64,000 nt of DNA, from contig OZ025269.1 in assembly GCA_964019165.1 (NCBI GenBank), forward strand, positions 9,101,191 through 9,165,190. The letters are read 5' to 3'. This document shows, piece after piece, positions 11,196 to 24,897 of this stretch (the first letter of the stretch is position 1; each line of letters starts with the position of its first letter). The position numbers and the translations under genes are program-made. The notes under the pieces are model-generated. The model saw only the letters and a program-made list of their open reading frames with translations, made no database searches and was not told the DNA's origin. Source of the stretch: Mastigias papua. Its lineage: Eukaryota > Cnidaria > Scyphozoa > Rhizostomeae > Mastigiidae.

Positions 11196-13589
11196 AGTTG
11201 GGGCTCAAGCTCTGGGAGTAGCTATGCTGTAAAGCACGAAATAGATACACGAGACAATGGATCTACTGAGTCTGTTGTTGTATCAAAGAAGACCCTGATG
11301 CCTTTCAACGCAAGTGAAGTTGATGATCACAGTATGTCTAAAGCGGCAGCTGATATAGAAATGGCCGATTTGGATAACACACTCAACATTACTGGATTAT
11401 CTGCCCCTCCTTCCTGTTCGATACAACCTCCATCGGCAGGTTTCAGAACGATAAAGGTTAATACTGAATCTGAGTCGGAAGATTCTATTCATTCATCAAA
11501 TGAATTTGAAATTAAGACTTTTGGTGAAAATGTCATAGAAAAGTCACAACTAAAGAACGAAGTTTATACACAACAATACTCTAATGGCAATTTATTGACA
11601 CATCAGACTCAAGAGGGATTGGGTAGACCCTGTTCAATTGATCTTTCCTCTGAATCAAATTGTCTTATATCCAAATCAAGTGGTGATTCTAATCAGAAAG
11701 AAAGTGAGAATGTCACTGAAGACATTATGGAAGTTGCGAATGTATTAGCATCAATGGCACATCAGCGCACGGTAGACCAAAAAAGACCAAGATATAATGA
11801 TAAAAAGCTAATTTCTCAGAAAATTCCAAGAAGGGTGAGCCCAACTCCACTTTCATTGTCGCAGGAAACCAGCAACTTAAACCCATTACTAGACACTTGT
11901 GGGGGCCAAATACAGCAATCAGGCCAAGCTTTGGATCATATTGCAGATGAGGAGCTACCAGATACTTTTGCTGACATGGATCAAAGTAAGATTAGCACCT
12001 GTTTGCAGAATGCAGTTGACCAAGGTATGCAGATTACATCACAATTGCCTGCTGAGTTGTCAGATTCTGTATGCAAGGAAAGGAAAAAGAGGTCCCTATC
12101 GGTTTCAGAGGAACTAACTAGAATGCAAAAGCGAGCTGCAAGACGTGCACTGGATATACCAAACCCATTCAATCTTGGAACGTCTACTCCGAAGAATTTT
12201 CTTATGTCATTCAAGGCACCATTATCGGTATCTAATCAAAGTCAGCCTGAAGATATATCAAAATATGTTAATGCATTGGCATCAAAAGGCTCGAGTGTGA
12301 TGATGACTCCACAGGAAACTAAATCGAAATGGCAGCAAGTTGATAATTACAAACGGTTATGGGATATGCAACAGCTAGACGAAAAATTTAATTTACTTAA
12401 AGCTGATAGCCCAGGACAATCTATTGATTCTAAGCCATTAGCCTCGGGCTCTCAATCTCTTTCATGTGTTGCGCCTAGTAAACAAGTGATCAGTCAGGTA
12501 GCAGAACAATCTAATATCTCGAGCATTATTAACGCTTACGTGCCAAATATTGGTCAGTCTCTTGTCTCCGGGAAGTCTGTTATTATTCCTCAACTCACTG
12601 TTAGTACAACTCTAGGTCAGACGCTTGGCAATGCCAATATTCTTGAAGTTTTGCAAACAAATGAGAAAGCACACCAATTAAAGCCACCAGATGGATCAGT
12701 GCAAATGGCAACGCCAGACTGCTGGCAAACACTCTTCGCCTTTTTGGCTGGAAGAAATGTACATGCTACATCAGTAGCCAATTCTTTTAATCCGTCCCCG
12801 ACCTCAACTTCGGCAAACGTCCAACCATCTCATTTGCTGCCTACATCTACAGCTACTCGTATCATTTCTAGTGGAAATCACTCTCCAGTTGGAAAGACTA
12901 TTGAAACTGGTAAGAAAATCGTTGATATCAAACCTAGACCTACACCCTTGATTAGCTGTAGGCAGTTTGATACCGATATTGTTATGATACCTGTACAGAC
13001 TTCTGAGCAATTACTATCAAATGTCACTTCATCATCCATTACTGCGATGCATGCATTGAATGAAAGTAAAGTTCAATCTACTAAACCTTTGTCTGTAAGT
13101 GCAACTCCAGACTACAGACCATTGATTCTTGATTCAAGTTCACGACCTTTGTGCATCAAACAGGAACTTGGCTCCCAATCAGTTCGTGCTCAGCAGTCAA
13201 TGGTGCCAAACAATCCTCCTGGGCAACGTGGTGGAACTCCAAAATCAAAGGAAGTTGTATGTGGTCCAAACCAAAATATTTCATTTCCAGGAAAGCGTTA
13301 TGGTTGCGATAGCAATATACAGTTTAGAAAGGAATTTGAGATAAAAGTAGAGTCCAACTCTCCTACACCATATACTGTGAACTTAGCACCATGCCATCCC
13401 GGCATACACGCTCCCATTGCCGATCATTTAATGCCTCGTGATAAGCCCACGATTTCATCATCAAAGCTGCCAAAGGCTCATAGAAGAACACCAGGGGATT
13501 CCCAGAACGAACATGTATTCTTTTCTCAACTTGGCCATCTGAAAATCTTCAGAAAAGAAGACCTTACCTTCAAAAGGAAGCTTGGAGAG
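11196..13589 (+). CDS. Tyrosine kinase gene, giant exon: long low-complexity N-terminal region ending in the first kinase strand
   Basis: A 2394-base exon (798 codons, open throughout) lies between acceptor ttttatag and donor gag/gtgatt. The codon before the exon is an in-frame TAG, as expected if the reading frame starts at a splice site. An internal ATG at 11298 is an alternative start if the first exon is non-coding. The product is rich in Ser, Thr, Gln, Asn and Pro, with no recognisable fold until the last residues. There are short basic clusters (KERKKRS, then KRAARRA about 20 residues on) that could be nuclear-localisation-like. The last residues, LTFKRKLGE, are the first beta strand and the start of the glycine loop of a protein kinase; the next exon continues it with GQFGEV. 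A disordered stretch of about 790 residues directly before a tyrosine kinase domain matches no kinase subfamily I can name. The donor is weak, but the join is exact in phase and motif. Confidence 0.85.
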
Positions 13590-15850
13590 GTGATTTGTTA
13601 TCTTAAAAGCCTTTCATTATAGTATTGTTTGGTGTCGATCACTTACTATGTCATCATTTTTTCAGCCATTCAGAAACACCCTCTCCCATGTAATCAAGTA
13701 TTATCATTGCTTTGACCCGTTCCTGAATTATTTCTGCATTTGCTTTATCCCCACCCCTAACCACTCCCCATTTTTATACCGCGTCATAATGAAATATAGA
13801 GCTGATATGAAAAGTACAGCAAACATTCCGCCTTATAGTGAACTCAGCTTTCTTCAAGATGTCTTGACGGCGTGTGAAAATGATGTAACAACTTGTCTAA
13901 CATTTCATCGTACTTTTGGCATCAAAATTTAGTTGATGTGTGTCAAGTATGCGCATGAACCTGACTTTTCATCTAAAATTTAGCCTATCGTTTGCGCTTT
14001 TTCAGAGATCGGATCACTTGTAGTTCAAAATCAAACAACTTAAGCAAACACCTCAATTAACCAACGAGTTCAGTGCGTCTACATGCATCTAGTAATGTTA
14101 GGTACGTTTAGGTGCCTGATAGGCTTTCCCCCTCTAATTAGTTTTTGAAACATTTTCCACCCAGGATATTTTTATTCCAGCCCCAACCTATTACTTTTAA
14201 AGTAGGCTACTATCCATGATCAAATGTTAGACCAATGATAGATTACTTCCACTTGCCTTAATATATGCTATCACTTTAGAACACCAGCTATTGCCTTGAA
14301 AACAACTAAGAGATTCATGTTGGACAACTTGAATTAAAACGAGAGCTTCCTTTTGAAACAAATTCCCTTCCAATATGGTCGTTGAAAACATACGGCGCTT
14401 TACAGAACAAAACAGAACAACTAAGAAATTAGATGTTTAATCACTTTTATTTTTATTTCTCGAAATTTTCTTCCTTCCAGTTTTCATTCCCTTTTCATTT
14501 CCTTCCGAAAGCTGAAATTTTCCGAAAAAGTGAAGTTTCCTTCTAAGTGAAAGCACGGACTAAAGCATAGAAGTAAGAGGACTAGAATACGTGATAGGTC
14601 ACGTGGAGCGTAATGACCTTAATGATTCAACATGGTAGCACCACGTTGGCAAAAAGACAAGTTACACTATGAGCTCTACCTAAACAACATAGTCTAACCA
14701 TCGTTTGACGCGTAGTTTTCTAACATGATAGCTCCTAGCAATACGTATGGCAATGACAATAGATGTAGATTAAAAAGATCTAACTTTAGGATAATGAGCC
14801 TACTTTTTCTTCTGTACGCATAAACCCACAGGAGTTTCCCTTATGACTTGCAGGCCCTGTCGCTTTTCTATTCAACGTTAGTTCGATTACTGATTTATAT
14901 TGAGCATACATACAAGCACTGTGAGCATATCTAGGCAGAATTGCTACAAGAACATTTACTGAGTTTACTAGATTCCTGCATATTTGGAGTGGAATGGCAA
15001 CTTTCATCAACTGGGTACTAATATGACAAGCAATATCTTTGAGGATATTATCAATACCCCCGAGATCTCACTTGCTCAGAGACCAATTATTGAAACCTTG
15101 TAGCAGTTATTCAAGAAAACAAAACTAAATTTTTGGCTTTGTATTGACATAAAAGCAATATAAGTTTTAATCAAATAGATAAGCCTAATCCTTTAGTTAT
15201 ACTAAGAGTGCAGCAAAAAGATTCCATTATCTCCATCCTTACACTATCAGGCTCTGGTAATGAATTTTAATTCACAACGACAATGATGATAGCAACCACA
15301 ATATAGTAGGACAATACTGATGATTTAAGGCAAAAGAGAATATTAATAATACTGTCAATGGAAGTACTTACTATTAGAAATTTTACCATTAAAGCCATAG
15401 GAAAAATCAAAGTACTGAATGGATCATCATCTGTAAGGCTAGGTATTGAAATGTATGTTATAAATTCTTATGGCGGAGTTTCTGAAGTATCTGAATAACA
15501 AATATGATCCATGATTTCTTCAATAGAGATGAGGTCAAATTTTCAATTAGATGAAGTGTAGGGTATCACAGGACAACTTTGATGTGTCTTTTAGTCAAAC
15601 CTTGAAACAAGAGAGTAAACTTCATGTTCTTTTGGGCATACTTCAAAAGATTGAACTTGTCATATTTGTCAAAAAGTTTATTTTCTGAAAAAGTACAACA
15701 TTTTCAGAAATATTATATATTCCTTACAGATATAGTATATTTCTCATCAAAATAATATACTTCACAAGATATAATATAGCTCTCAAAAATACAAGTAAAT
15801 TGGGTGGTACAATGAGCCTACAGCTGTGCAGATAAAGTATGGAGTACAAT
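13590..15850. other. Intron sequence without recognised genes
   Basis: Short frames on both strands only (for example 13648-13932 plus and 14786-15010 minus); none matches a known family. Confidence 0.6.
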
Positions 15851-15852
15851 TA

Positions 15853-16011
15853 CAGTAAACTCCCTATAACTCGAACCTTTAAGGAGCCAAGAAAAGTAGT
15901 TAGAGTTATCGGGAGTATTTTTATATCGAAGTGTTACGCAGGGAATCCAGCATTGGTTCGACTTAGCGAATGTTCGAGTTATCCTGGGTTCGAGTTGCTG
16001 GGATTTTACGG
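15853..16011. mobile_element. pogo/Tigger-type MITE with TA target duplication
   Basis: The ends are inverted repeats: CAGTAAACTCCCTATAACTC at the left, and the right end reads as CCGTAAAATCCCAGCAACTC on the other strand; both continue into CGAACC. TA flanks both sides (15851-15852 and 16012-16013). Internal TCGAGTTAT and TCGAACC motifs repeat in both orientations. Length 159 bases, no coding capacity. The end sequence and the TA duplication are typical of pogo-like Tc1/mariner derivatives. Confidence 0.75.
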
Positions 16012-16013
16012 TA

Positions 16014-17353
16014 GCTCTGTGAAACTAGGCCGTTTCTCAATGAACCGCTACTTATGTCAATGTCTTTGATTAGGATTCAACCGAGATGCCTAGATGCATT
16101 CCATGTAAAGCTCAAGCCGGAGATTCACTCAGTTTCTTTACTTCTCGCCAATATGACACGCACATAGGTCATGTTGTTATCGTTTCCCTATACTATAAAG
16201 CTAGAAAGTTAACTGCTCATCCCAGTGCTCTGATAAAAAAGACGTCTACGTTGGATATGTTTGGGTAGGCTGCATTGCATGCACTCTGGCCGAGATGGAT
16301 ACAACTGATAAGGATGCAACCGATATGTCTGCAGCTGACACACAACTATCTAATATTTGACAAATATTATCCACATTCACACTACTCCTCTACAAGTTAC
16401 TTGGCCTATCATGTCAAAGACTGATGTTTCGCTCAAATGAACTTTTCTTAGTTGAATGATTCAACTAGCTATGAAAAAACCAGCTTGACTTACTTTGTGG
16501 TTATTTTATATTTAATTAATAAGTCACTGTTTGGATTTATCGACCCATTAAATATCAGGATAGAAACATCAAGGCCTGCATAACAAACTTATCGAATAAG
16601 GAATGAAATAAGAAGAAAATAGGTAGTTTTCAAACTTTAAGCCGCATACCAATCATTTTAGTTCTTCGCCACACTGAAAACTGCACTTTACAGTCTACAT
16701 AGATTCAATATTGCAAGCAGCTCATATCCTTTGTAATTATCGCGCCGTTATATTTATATTGTTTACTTGTTCTACTACTGTTCCATCTGACCTTATGCTG
16801 ACATTTGCCCCTGGAAACTTTTCTGTAACCATCCCCTTGGTCTTCTTTGCATTTAACTCTATACCTTATTTTTTATACTAGTTGCATTAACCTTATCAGC
16901 GGACCTTTGTTAGCCTTCCTAAGAACTAGCTAGCAATACAGTATCGTCTGCATATCTTATGTTATTGATATTAATAGTCTGCAATAATATTTGCCAACGT
17001 GCTCACCATCTTTGCTCTTCATGGATACTACACACCACACAAATGCTAGACAATAGAGCGCATTCTTATCCTCCTATTTCTATAAATTACAACAGATCGT
17101 GTATACTATCTAGTAGCTATAAAATTATAGATACAGTGAGAGATTTAGAGAATAGACCTGCGTATGGTTCAAAGTGTGATGAGATGAATGCTCCCCTCCC
17201 CTTTAATCAAGCATACGCATTTCTCAGAACACCCTTTCCATTCCCTGATGGCGTAGTATTTGAACGGTCCCTTTCATTCCTTTCTATCTTTTTGTAATAT
17301 TTATAGAATACTTGCAGGTTCATATTTCCATTGCATGTTTCCTTCTCGTTTAG
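16014..17353. other. Intron sequence up to the glycine-loop exon
   Basis: Short frames only. 16780-16990 (tgaccttatgctgac..., gcaatacagtatcgtctgcatat) faintly recalls a minus-strand LINE reverse transcriptase end, but I cannot support a call. Confidence 0.4.
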
Positions 17354-17416
17354 GGGCAATTTGGAGAAGTGTGGAGAGCTCTTCTTAAATTCAACGGAAA
17401 TGGATCGATTAAAGAA
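17354..17416 (+). CDS. Tyrosine kinase exon: glycine-rich ATP loop
   Basis: Acceptor ctcgtttag, then 63 bases encoding 21 residues starting GQFGEVW, then donor gaa/gtatgt. With the end of the previous exon it makes LGEGQFGEVW, the canonical GxGxFGxV nucleotide-binding loop. Both ends are phase 0. The remaining residues (ALLKFNGNGSIKE) form the hairpin between strands beta2 and beta3, slightly longer than usual. A huge AT microsatellite starts only 40 bases beyond the donor. The following intron is about 15 kb and packed with mobile elements. Confidence 0.9.
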
Positions 17417-17455
17417 GTATGTCAACATTTATTGCTGTTTTTGATAACAACATCA

Positions 17456-17585
<130 letters not shown>

Positions 17586-17639
17586 TTGTGTAAAGTTTTT
17601 ATAAAGGATATAGGGTTTTTAAATTAGTTTGTATTTAAC

Positions 17640-18138
<499 letters not shown>

Positions 18139-18627
18139 AGAATCAACCACAAATATACTTTCCTGTATGGAGACGTTTCGATTAAAATCTTCATCAATAC
18201 TCATATATAGATATATAGATATAAAAGTTCTGTAGTACCAACAGACTTTTCATATATATATATATAAAATGTTGCTTTTGTACTCCATAAATTCATGGAC
18301 TGCTTTCGCTCATTTTTTTTAAGTTTTGTTTTAGACCAATCAACTCAGGTGCGGATCTAGACCGCCTTACACGCCTTACGTAAGGCAGTCAAAATTGTGA
18401 TTCTAATATATAAGGAATATATGAGCAATATAAGGAAAATTTCAAGCTTCTTCGTCAAATGACATAATCATAAACATACTGGTTCCTTATAATTCTATAT
18501 CTATTTAATACAGGCAATATTTTCGCAATATTTGTTTACTTCATGACCGCTATGATTGTCATCTCTGTTTGATTGGCATGAAGGAGGCAATGGCCTCTGA
18601 AACACAGGGACGAATTGTGCGGAGTCG

Positions 18628-18823
18628 ACAGTTATCGTGCTTCCAAATGATTTGACTGGTACGGCGCTGGAAAACAATTGTAAGGCACTCGGAAACAATC
18701 GTAAGGTGTTCTGATGCTTTTGTGCCAATGGCTTCAGAGGGCCTTACGATTGTTTCTAAGTGGCTTACAATTGTTTTCCAGCGCCTTACCAATCAAATCG
18801 TTTTGAAATACAATAACTGGTTT
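18628..18823. repeat. Large imperfect palindrome (foldback element)
   Basis: Left arm 18628-18719 (cagttatcgtgcttcc ... ggcgctggaaaacaattg) pairs with right arm 18729-18823 read in reverse, around a centre near 18724. Motifs of the caattgtaaggcgctct type recur in the neighbourhood (18905-18960) and at 53629-53645, so it is probably one copy of a foldback/MITE family. Confidence 0.7.
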
Positions 18824-18829
18824 CCAATG

Positions 18830-21800
18830 GCTGCTCTAAACAATGAGAGAGAAGTGATTGTAGAAGTGTATTTTAATGCATTGTTCAGGCTTATTGTGTG
18901 GCGCTCGGCAACAATAGTAAGGCACCAGAGAAGAATAGTAAGGCGCTCTGATGCCAGTGTGCGACACATCAAACTTTAAAAAATATATGACCGTATCTTC
19001 TCATGTTCGAGCATGGTTTTGCCGTGACATATTGTCGTTGACTCTATATAACTCTCTAGTACCTGGTTGTCCGCACAGGCCTCCTAGACAGTATAGAAAA
19101 TAAGAAAAGCATAAAATTTTAGACTTTGCTTAATTTGTGGCAAATTTGTATAGAATATAGTAGCTGGGTATAAATTAGCATAAAATTTCAATAGGCGTTG
19201 AGCTCAAGAAATGTGTTTTTCCATATTGTATCCCTGAAGAGATACTGGCAGAACAGAGCTGTACTTGTGTAAGCGGGATCTGAGAATTGATGTTTAGAAA
19301 TTATGGTAAAACCCCCTACAGAATAACTCAGCGCTGTGCAATTTTGGATGAAGACGAGATCAGATGATCTTTCTGGGGGATTCATTCTCTTGCCAGTGTG
19401 CAAAGGAAAGAGAAGAAACAGAACATTTCTTCAAAATATGAAAGCTATTCATAAGACATGTATTTCATAAGCATTTTGATTTTCCTGCAGGCACCTAAAT
19501 CCCGGGGGATGTGGGGATGTAACTCCCGCCAGTCTTCATCCACTCAGAAAATTGAAGCCAACGACTTCAATTTTCCAACTGCCCTGAGATTTTCAGAGTG
19601 CTGCGTTTCCCTAGTAATGTTTTGAGTTCATTTGAGTCATAAATTCAGTTTTCACGGATGATACAACTTTTTCCGATTGGGTCCTCCTTTTCAGTATGAA
19701 ATTCAATAATGAAGACAAGAACATTCTATTTTTTCTAAAGGGAATTGTCCGACATTTCAGAGGGCGTTACCTCAAACATTGTTCTGGGGCCAAGCCCTCA
19801 GACCCCTAGTTTTAAGAACCATAAGTAAGTTTTTGACATGCAAGAGTTTCAAACTCTGAATGTGGTTTCTACATAAACACAATCCTGATCAGCTGTCTGC
19901 AGGCCTGCCTTCTAACAGTAAATTTTCATAGTGAATGTTGATAGTATGCAATAGTAAGTGTTCATCAAAGTTTGGCCTTCATACAAATTGATAGTTGACC
20001 CTATGCCATTCGGGATTTCGAGCTCTTCATGCCCTAAATGTCCCTCAATTTACGTCCCTGTTTGCCTGTAACCATTACTTTATATTATTCATTTCTATTC
20101 TTTGTTCTTAGTTGCTTGTTCGTTTTCTTTTCTCTACGTGGTTGTTTGTTTGTCTCTTTCACTTTGAACCGCATTAGCTTCAAGCCTCATACCATAAATG
20201 GCACAGCTTAAGTCAACTTATTTGATAAAATGCCACTTGGGTTCCATAACATAGCATGAAATTTTAGAAATATTATCATGAAATAGCATAACTCCCTTGA
20301 GACTGTAGCAGATAATGGATAAAATATTGTACAGAACTGGCATGAATTCATAAAAGAATCCGTAAATTTTGGCTGGGAGGTCTGTCCACATCTTCTGCAA
20401 ATGTAAAACGATGGGTATTTGGGCAGCTGCTCTAATCTTTTTCATTTGGAAGAATTCACCAATAAAAGTTAGAAAACAGACATCCTAATTCCGTACAGAA
20501 GTTGCATCCCGCGAGGTATATCAGCCATTCATTATTGAACACATGTAAACAAACGTTGTTTTTGCAATCCCGTAAGCAAGTTCAGCGTAATAATAAATCA
20601 TTCTGGTGCTTTTGCCAGCTCTTTCCGTTTGTACAAGTATAATTGCAATCTAACTGACTCTGGAGAGGTGGCATTTACGTGCCTTATGAATTCAAAAGGA
20701 AAAATACTTGCAATGAAAAATACTATACAGCATTGTAGAATATTATTTTCATGCTCTTATTAAATATAGGAATGTATTCTAGGGCCTAGTTATTCAGCGC
20801 CCAGTGAGAAAAATTTTAAGTGTATATTGAACACAGTTGTTGAAACTATACTGAGCTTGACTTTGTCAAGATACTTCTAGGAGGATTTCTATGTCATAAT
20901 TGAACTGCAGTATTCCTTGACCTTGAGATACGGAATCTGCCAGCATATTACAACTGTACTACTAAACCAAAAGAAACACCTTACAGCCACTGAATCACAT
21001 CTTTTCGTATACCTGGTGAGCGGTAGCTAACATTGGAGACAGAATTTCATTTAGGATTCTCACCTCGATGTAGAGCAGTATACAAGATATAGTTAGCCAA
21101 GATATAGGTAACTTTTCGTTGGAAATTATAGAGAAAGCTTAGCTGTACGGCTTGAATCAGTTTGTTTAGTGTTGCACACTTTGGAAAGAATTCTATACTT
21201 CATAGGGCAGTTAACAGAGCACCAAATTTATCTACACCTGATGATATTTATAATTTTCCAACCACACAAGGATTTGGTAGTGGATGATCTCCCTGCAACA
21301 GTCTACGAAAGGGGCCAATATGATGACGGCAAGTTGAAAGAATCATGGCGATTACTTGTAAGATATCGTCAGAGTCAGAAAGTATAAATCTTTGCTTCAT
21401 TGAAAAATACTACTATTTGTTATTTTCAATCTTGAGTAACTATTCCTGACAAAGCATGCTTGGTGCAAATAAATCTAAGAAATGATCTTGATAGACCTGT
21501 CAAATGGCCCATCTTTCTTTAAACTCGTTAAAGCCTACTTCAGGAGCTCTACCTTATCTCTTAGTTCTATTTTCACATCGTAATGGGTAGCCTTGTCTTT
21601 GCCAGCTTTTATACATTATTATCATTGTAACTACTAGACATGCTCCCCAGGCCAAAATTAGTGGGGAAAAATATCCTTTTAGATTATAAGAAATATCCCT
21701 TACAGGGATACTAATTAACATATTGTAGGAAGGCCTAAACTATAGTAACCACTTTCTTATGCCTCTCTTTGACTTGGTTACATGGTCGATTTGAGTCGTG

Positions 21801-22080
21801 ATTTCAGTTTTCACCAATGATTGAACCTTTTCCGTGTCAAATCTTTTCCAAGGTTTTTCCAAAAAGATTTAGACCCTCTGATTGCTGTTAGATTTTCTAA
21901 TTAGATGAAGGATTTGGAAATGTCACAACCCCACAGCTGCATTTATTTACCTGCCAGTACCATTGCGATCGTTAGCCTGACCCCAGTGTCACAAGACAGG
22001 TATTTGGCTTAATCAAAAGTGGATAATTTTCGTATTATAGGCTGAGTATCTAATGTAGATTGTCCTAGGCATGACAAAAC
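18830..22080. other. Intron sequence; one dispersed repeat pair and one doubtful exon-like frame
   Basis: A 47-base block near 19628 (cagttttcacggatgatac) is repeated in diverged form near 21790. A frame at 21270-21351 (VVDDLPATVYERGQYDDGK) lies between an ag (weak tract) and a good donor (actt/gtaaga). It is not needed by the kinase, whose flanking exons already join perfectly. Otherwise nothing is recognised. Confidence 0.4.
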
Positions 22081-24270
22081 TACAGCCGGTTGTGGAGTTT
22101 CAACGTGGGATAGTGAGGTTACTCTTTGTTGCAACTACCTCCAGGTCACCCTTGAGCAAGGTGTAGCACCTGTTAGCTCTTCCCTAGACCTTAAAATACC
22201 GGGTTGGCGTCCAGCGGTGGTTAGTCTGTCTCATTGGTAGAGGGGACTCTTTAGTCTTAGTTGCCAACCTCTCTAGTGATGGTATCGCAACAAAAACACT
22301 GATAGTTGTTCAGCATGAACACTGCCAAGAGGAGAAAGCAATAGAGAACTACTCCTCTTATCTACAAATCTCCAACAACCCCTGACAATTCATGAACGAA
22401 TTCATGAAAGTAGCTGTATTTACCTCCGGTGAGTCCTTCAGGCCGGTTGGTGTCATATTATTAACAACTGTTGTGTTCGATGTGAACTCTATTGTTTACC
22501 GGATGAATGACATTCAAAACACATTAGCACCTATTCTTATTAATTTGCGTTGTTTACGAGATATTCCTTTAGTGTTGAGTAAAACCTAGATCATGTAGGT
22601 AAAAATTCTCTCGTCTTTTGAATCTCTACTTTACGACAGTTGATATCTCACATGCACCTGGGAAAGAGCCAAGGATCGCAAGAAGTACTACCTTAGTTGA
22701 TGACGGTTGCAAGCCTGAATGTGTAAGGATAAGGAAGAGTTGTCTAAGACTTAGTAAAACAGAGAGAAAATTAAGAATAGCAACATGGAGCATACTAGCA
22801 ATGGGATTAGGAAAATTTAAAATGATTATATCAGAGGCTAAAAGATATGACTTGAAAATACTAAAAATAACGGAACACAGATGGGCAGGTGAACGGCATT
22901 TTAGACCACAAGATGGTGGTATGATGATCTACCTAGGAGGGAAGAGCGCTGGGATGTGTGGAATGGGATTTTATCTCAGTAGTGACATGGAGAAAGCCCT
23001 CATGGGATACAAACCAGTAAATGAAAGAATAGTACTAGTACGTATTAGAGGAAGACAAAGAAACTTTACCATTGCACAGATGTATGCTCCAATAACCCTA
23101 GCAGATGATGAAGAAATAGAAGCTTTTTATAAGAATTGCAGGTGAATATTGAAAAAGTTAATGAGAGAGATGTAATAGTAATTATGGGAGACTTCAACGC
23201 AGAAGTTGGTGAAAATTTGGACATGTTATATTCAAATGCAATAGGGCCATATGGTTTGGAAGAAAGAAATTCTAGAGGAGACCGACTGGTGGATTGTACT
23301 TTAGAAAGTGACCTTGTGATTGCAAATACTTTATTTCAGCAACCAAAGTGAAGGCTGTGCACATCGACATCACTAGATGGAAGCACAAGAAACCAAATAG
23401 ATTTCATACTTGTAAAGCGATAGTGGAGAATGTCAGTGTTGAATGTCAAAAACCTTCCCAGGTGCATATTGTGACACGGACCATGAGCTTCTCTCTTTGA
23501 GCATGAGACTTGAAGTCAAAAAACAAAGAACTGACCCTCGCCCCATTCGCTTGGATTTTGAAACTTTATACGTTGAGTATTCGGTAGAAATCAGAAATTG
23601 ATTTGGCCCCCTTCTGCAGGACATAGTTGAAGAGGAACCTGATGCAATCGCAAGCAGGGCAAGGGAGGTATTAATAACAGCTGCAGACAAACACCTTAGG
23701 AGGAAAACGAGGGGAAGACAGCATTGGATATCTGACCAAACATTGGAAAAGATAGAAGAGAGAAGAAAATTGAAGGGTAAATAAGATTTAATAAGTAAAC
23801 AAACGTACAAGCAACTAAATATATAAATAAATAACGTCACTTTGTAGAGCAGATAAGACAACATACATAATCACGATATGCAACGACATACGAGAACACC
23901 AACTGAACAACAACTTGTGGGCCATGATCAAGAAGTAAAAGCATAACTAGAAAATTTCAACCAAAATAACGTGTTATCAAAGATAAATTGGACAGTATTT
24001 TCATAGAAAATGATGAGATTTGATCAAGATGCAAAGAGTACTGTGAAGACATGTATAGAGACAATTACAGAGAAGAGGAGGAGGAGGTACACATTGAGGA
24101 CCTTGAGGAAGGTAGAGAACCATTAAGAGAAGAAGCTGAATGGGCTATAAAAAATCTAAAGGATGGGAAAGCACCAGGCTGTGATGGGTTGACAGCAGAG
24201 ATGATAAAGTTGAGCGGGAGGAGGGGATAGATGTTTATCATCATCTTTGTAAGACAATTTTGCCATACAG
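22080..24270 (+). mobile_element. RTE-like LINE, 3'-incomplete
   Basis: A leader of about 500 bases is followed by an endonuclease frame at 22618-23145 (KLRIATWSI, LKITEHRWAGE, GMGFYLS, FTIAQMYAP). A frameshift leads to 23136-23351, with VIVIMGDFNAEVG (the APE catalytic GDFN) and NSRGDRLVD, then NQIDFILV near 23395. The segment to 23780 (DHELLSLSMRLEVKK-like) and then LKDGKAPGCDGLTAEMIK at 24155-24210 is the very start of the reverse transcriptase. Homology stops near 24270, so the rest of the RT is missing. These are the words of the RTE-type endonucleases often annotated as craniofacial development protein 2-like. Confidence 0.8.
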
Positions 24271-24621
24271 GCAGTACTTCAAATGTTTAAACATGATTGC
24301 CAATTTGATCGAAAACAAGACTTTGAGTGATAAAATGAAGTTGAACCATCCCCCAGTCCCCCCCCCAAATTTTAATGGTTGTAGAATATCAACCAGATCG
24401 AGGTACCAGAAGAGAATAGTTTCAGGAAATCTGTCTTCTTGTTGTCGCAATCTCATAATCAAGAAACTATCTCTCTGTTTACAATAATCACAATTTATAT
24501 ATGAACAAATGATTTATGGGTTACGTGATTAACCAGACTACTGTCTACCCTACCTACCGAAAAAAAGAATGGAGACGAATGTATGCATTTTTTCATGTTT
24601 TTTTTTACAAAGAAAGCATAA

Positions 24622-24897
24622 CTATGTCGATTTTTCAAAAATTTCAGAGTTCAATGAGAAAATGTGGGTGCCACCATTTACACCGTCATCGCGCTGGAGG
24701 TATGGAAAGGCTTTCTCAGTAGACAATGGTGAATTAGGCAGATGAAATGCTTGCGAGTATTTGACAACTAATTCCTTAGACGAGTGCATGATATGGTCTG
24801 GAAAATGAGCATAATCTGGCGTGTCCAGCCCTAGAGACTCAAAAAGTAATGGTAAATATTCTTCAATCAAACAAGCACAAAATGTGTAGTTTGGTCT
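24622..24897 (-). other. Unrecognised protein-like minus-strand frame
   Basis: An open stretch encodes about 90 residues with ordinary protein composition (YTFCACLIEEYLPLLFES, LGLDTPDYAHFPDHIM, AFHLPNSPLSTEKAFPYLQ). It is not low complexity and has no overlapping good frame. The PNSPLSTEKAF-type wording faintly recalls the spacer before reverse transcriptase in LTR elements, but no catalytic motif is nearby. It could be an element remnant or an exon of an unseen minus-strand gene. Confidence 0.3.

Noticed and set aside
21270..21351. Possible extra kinase exon between the glycine-loop and VAVK exons
   Set aside because: The flanking kinase exons already join in phase with normal domain spacing; inserting 27 residues here would disrupt the N-lobe. 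It also has a weak acceptor.
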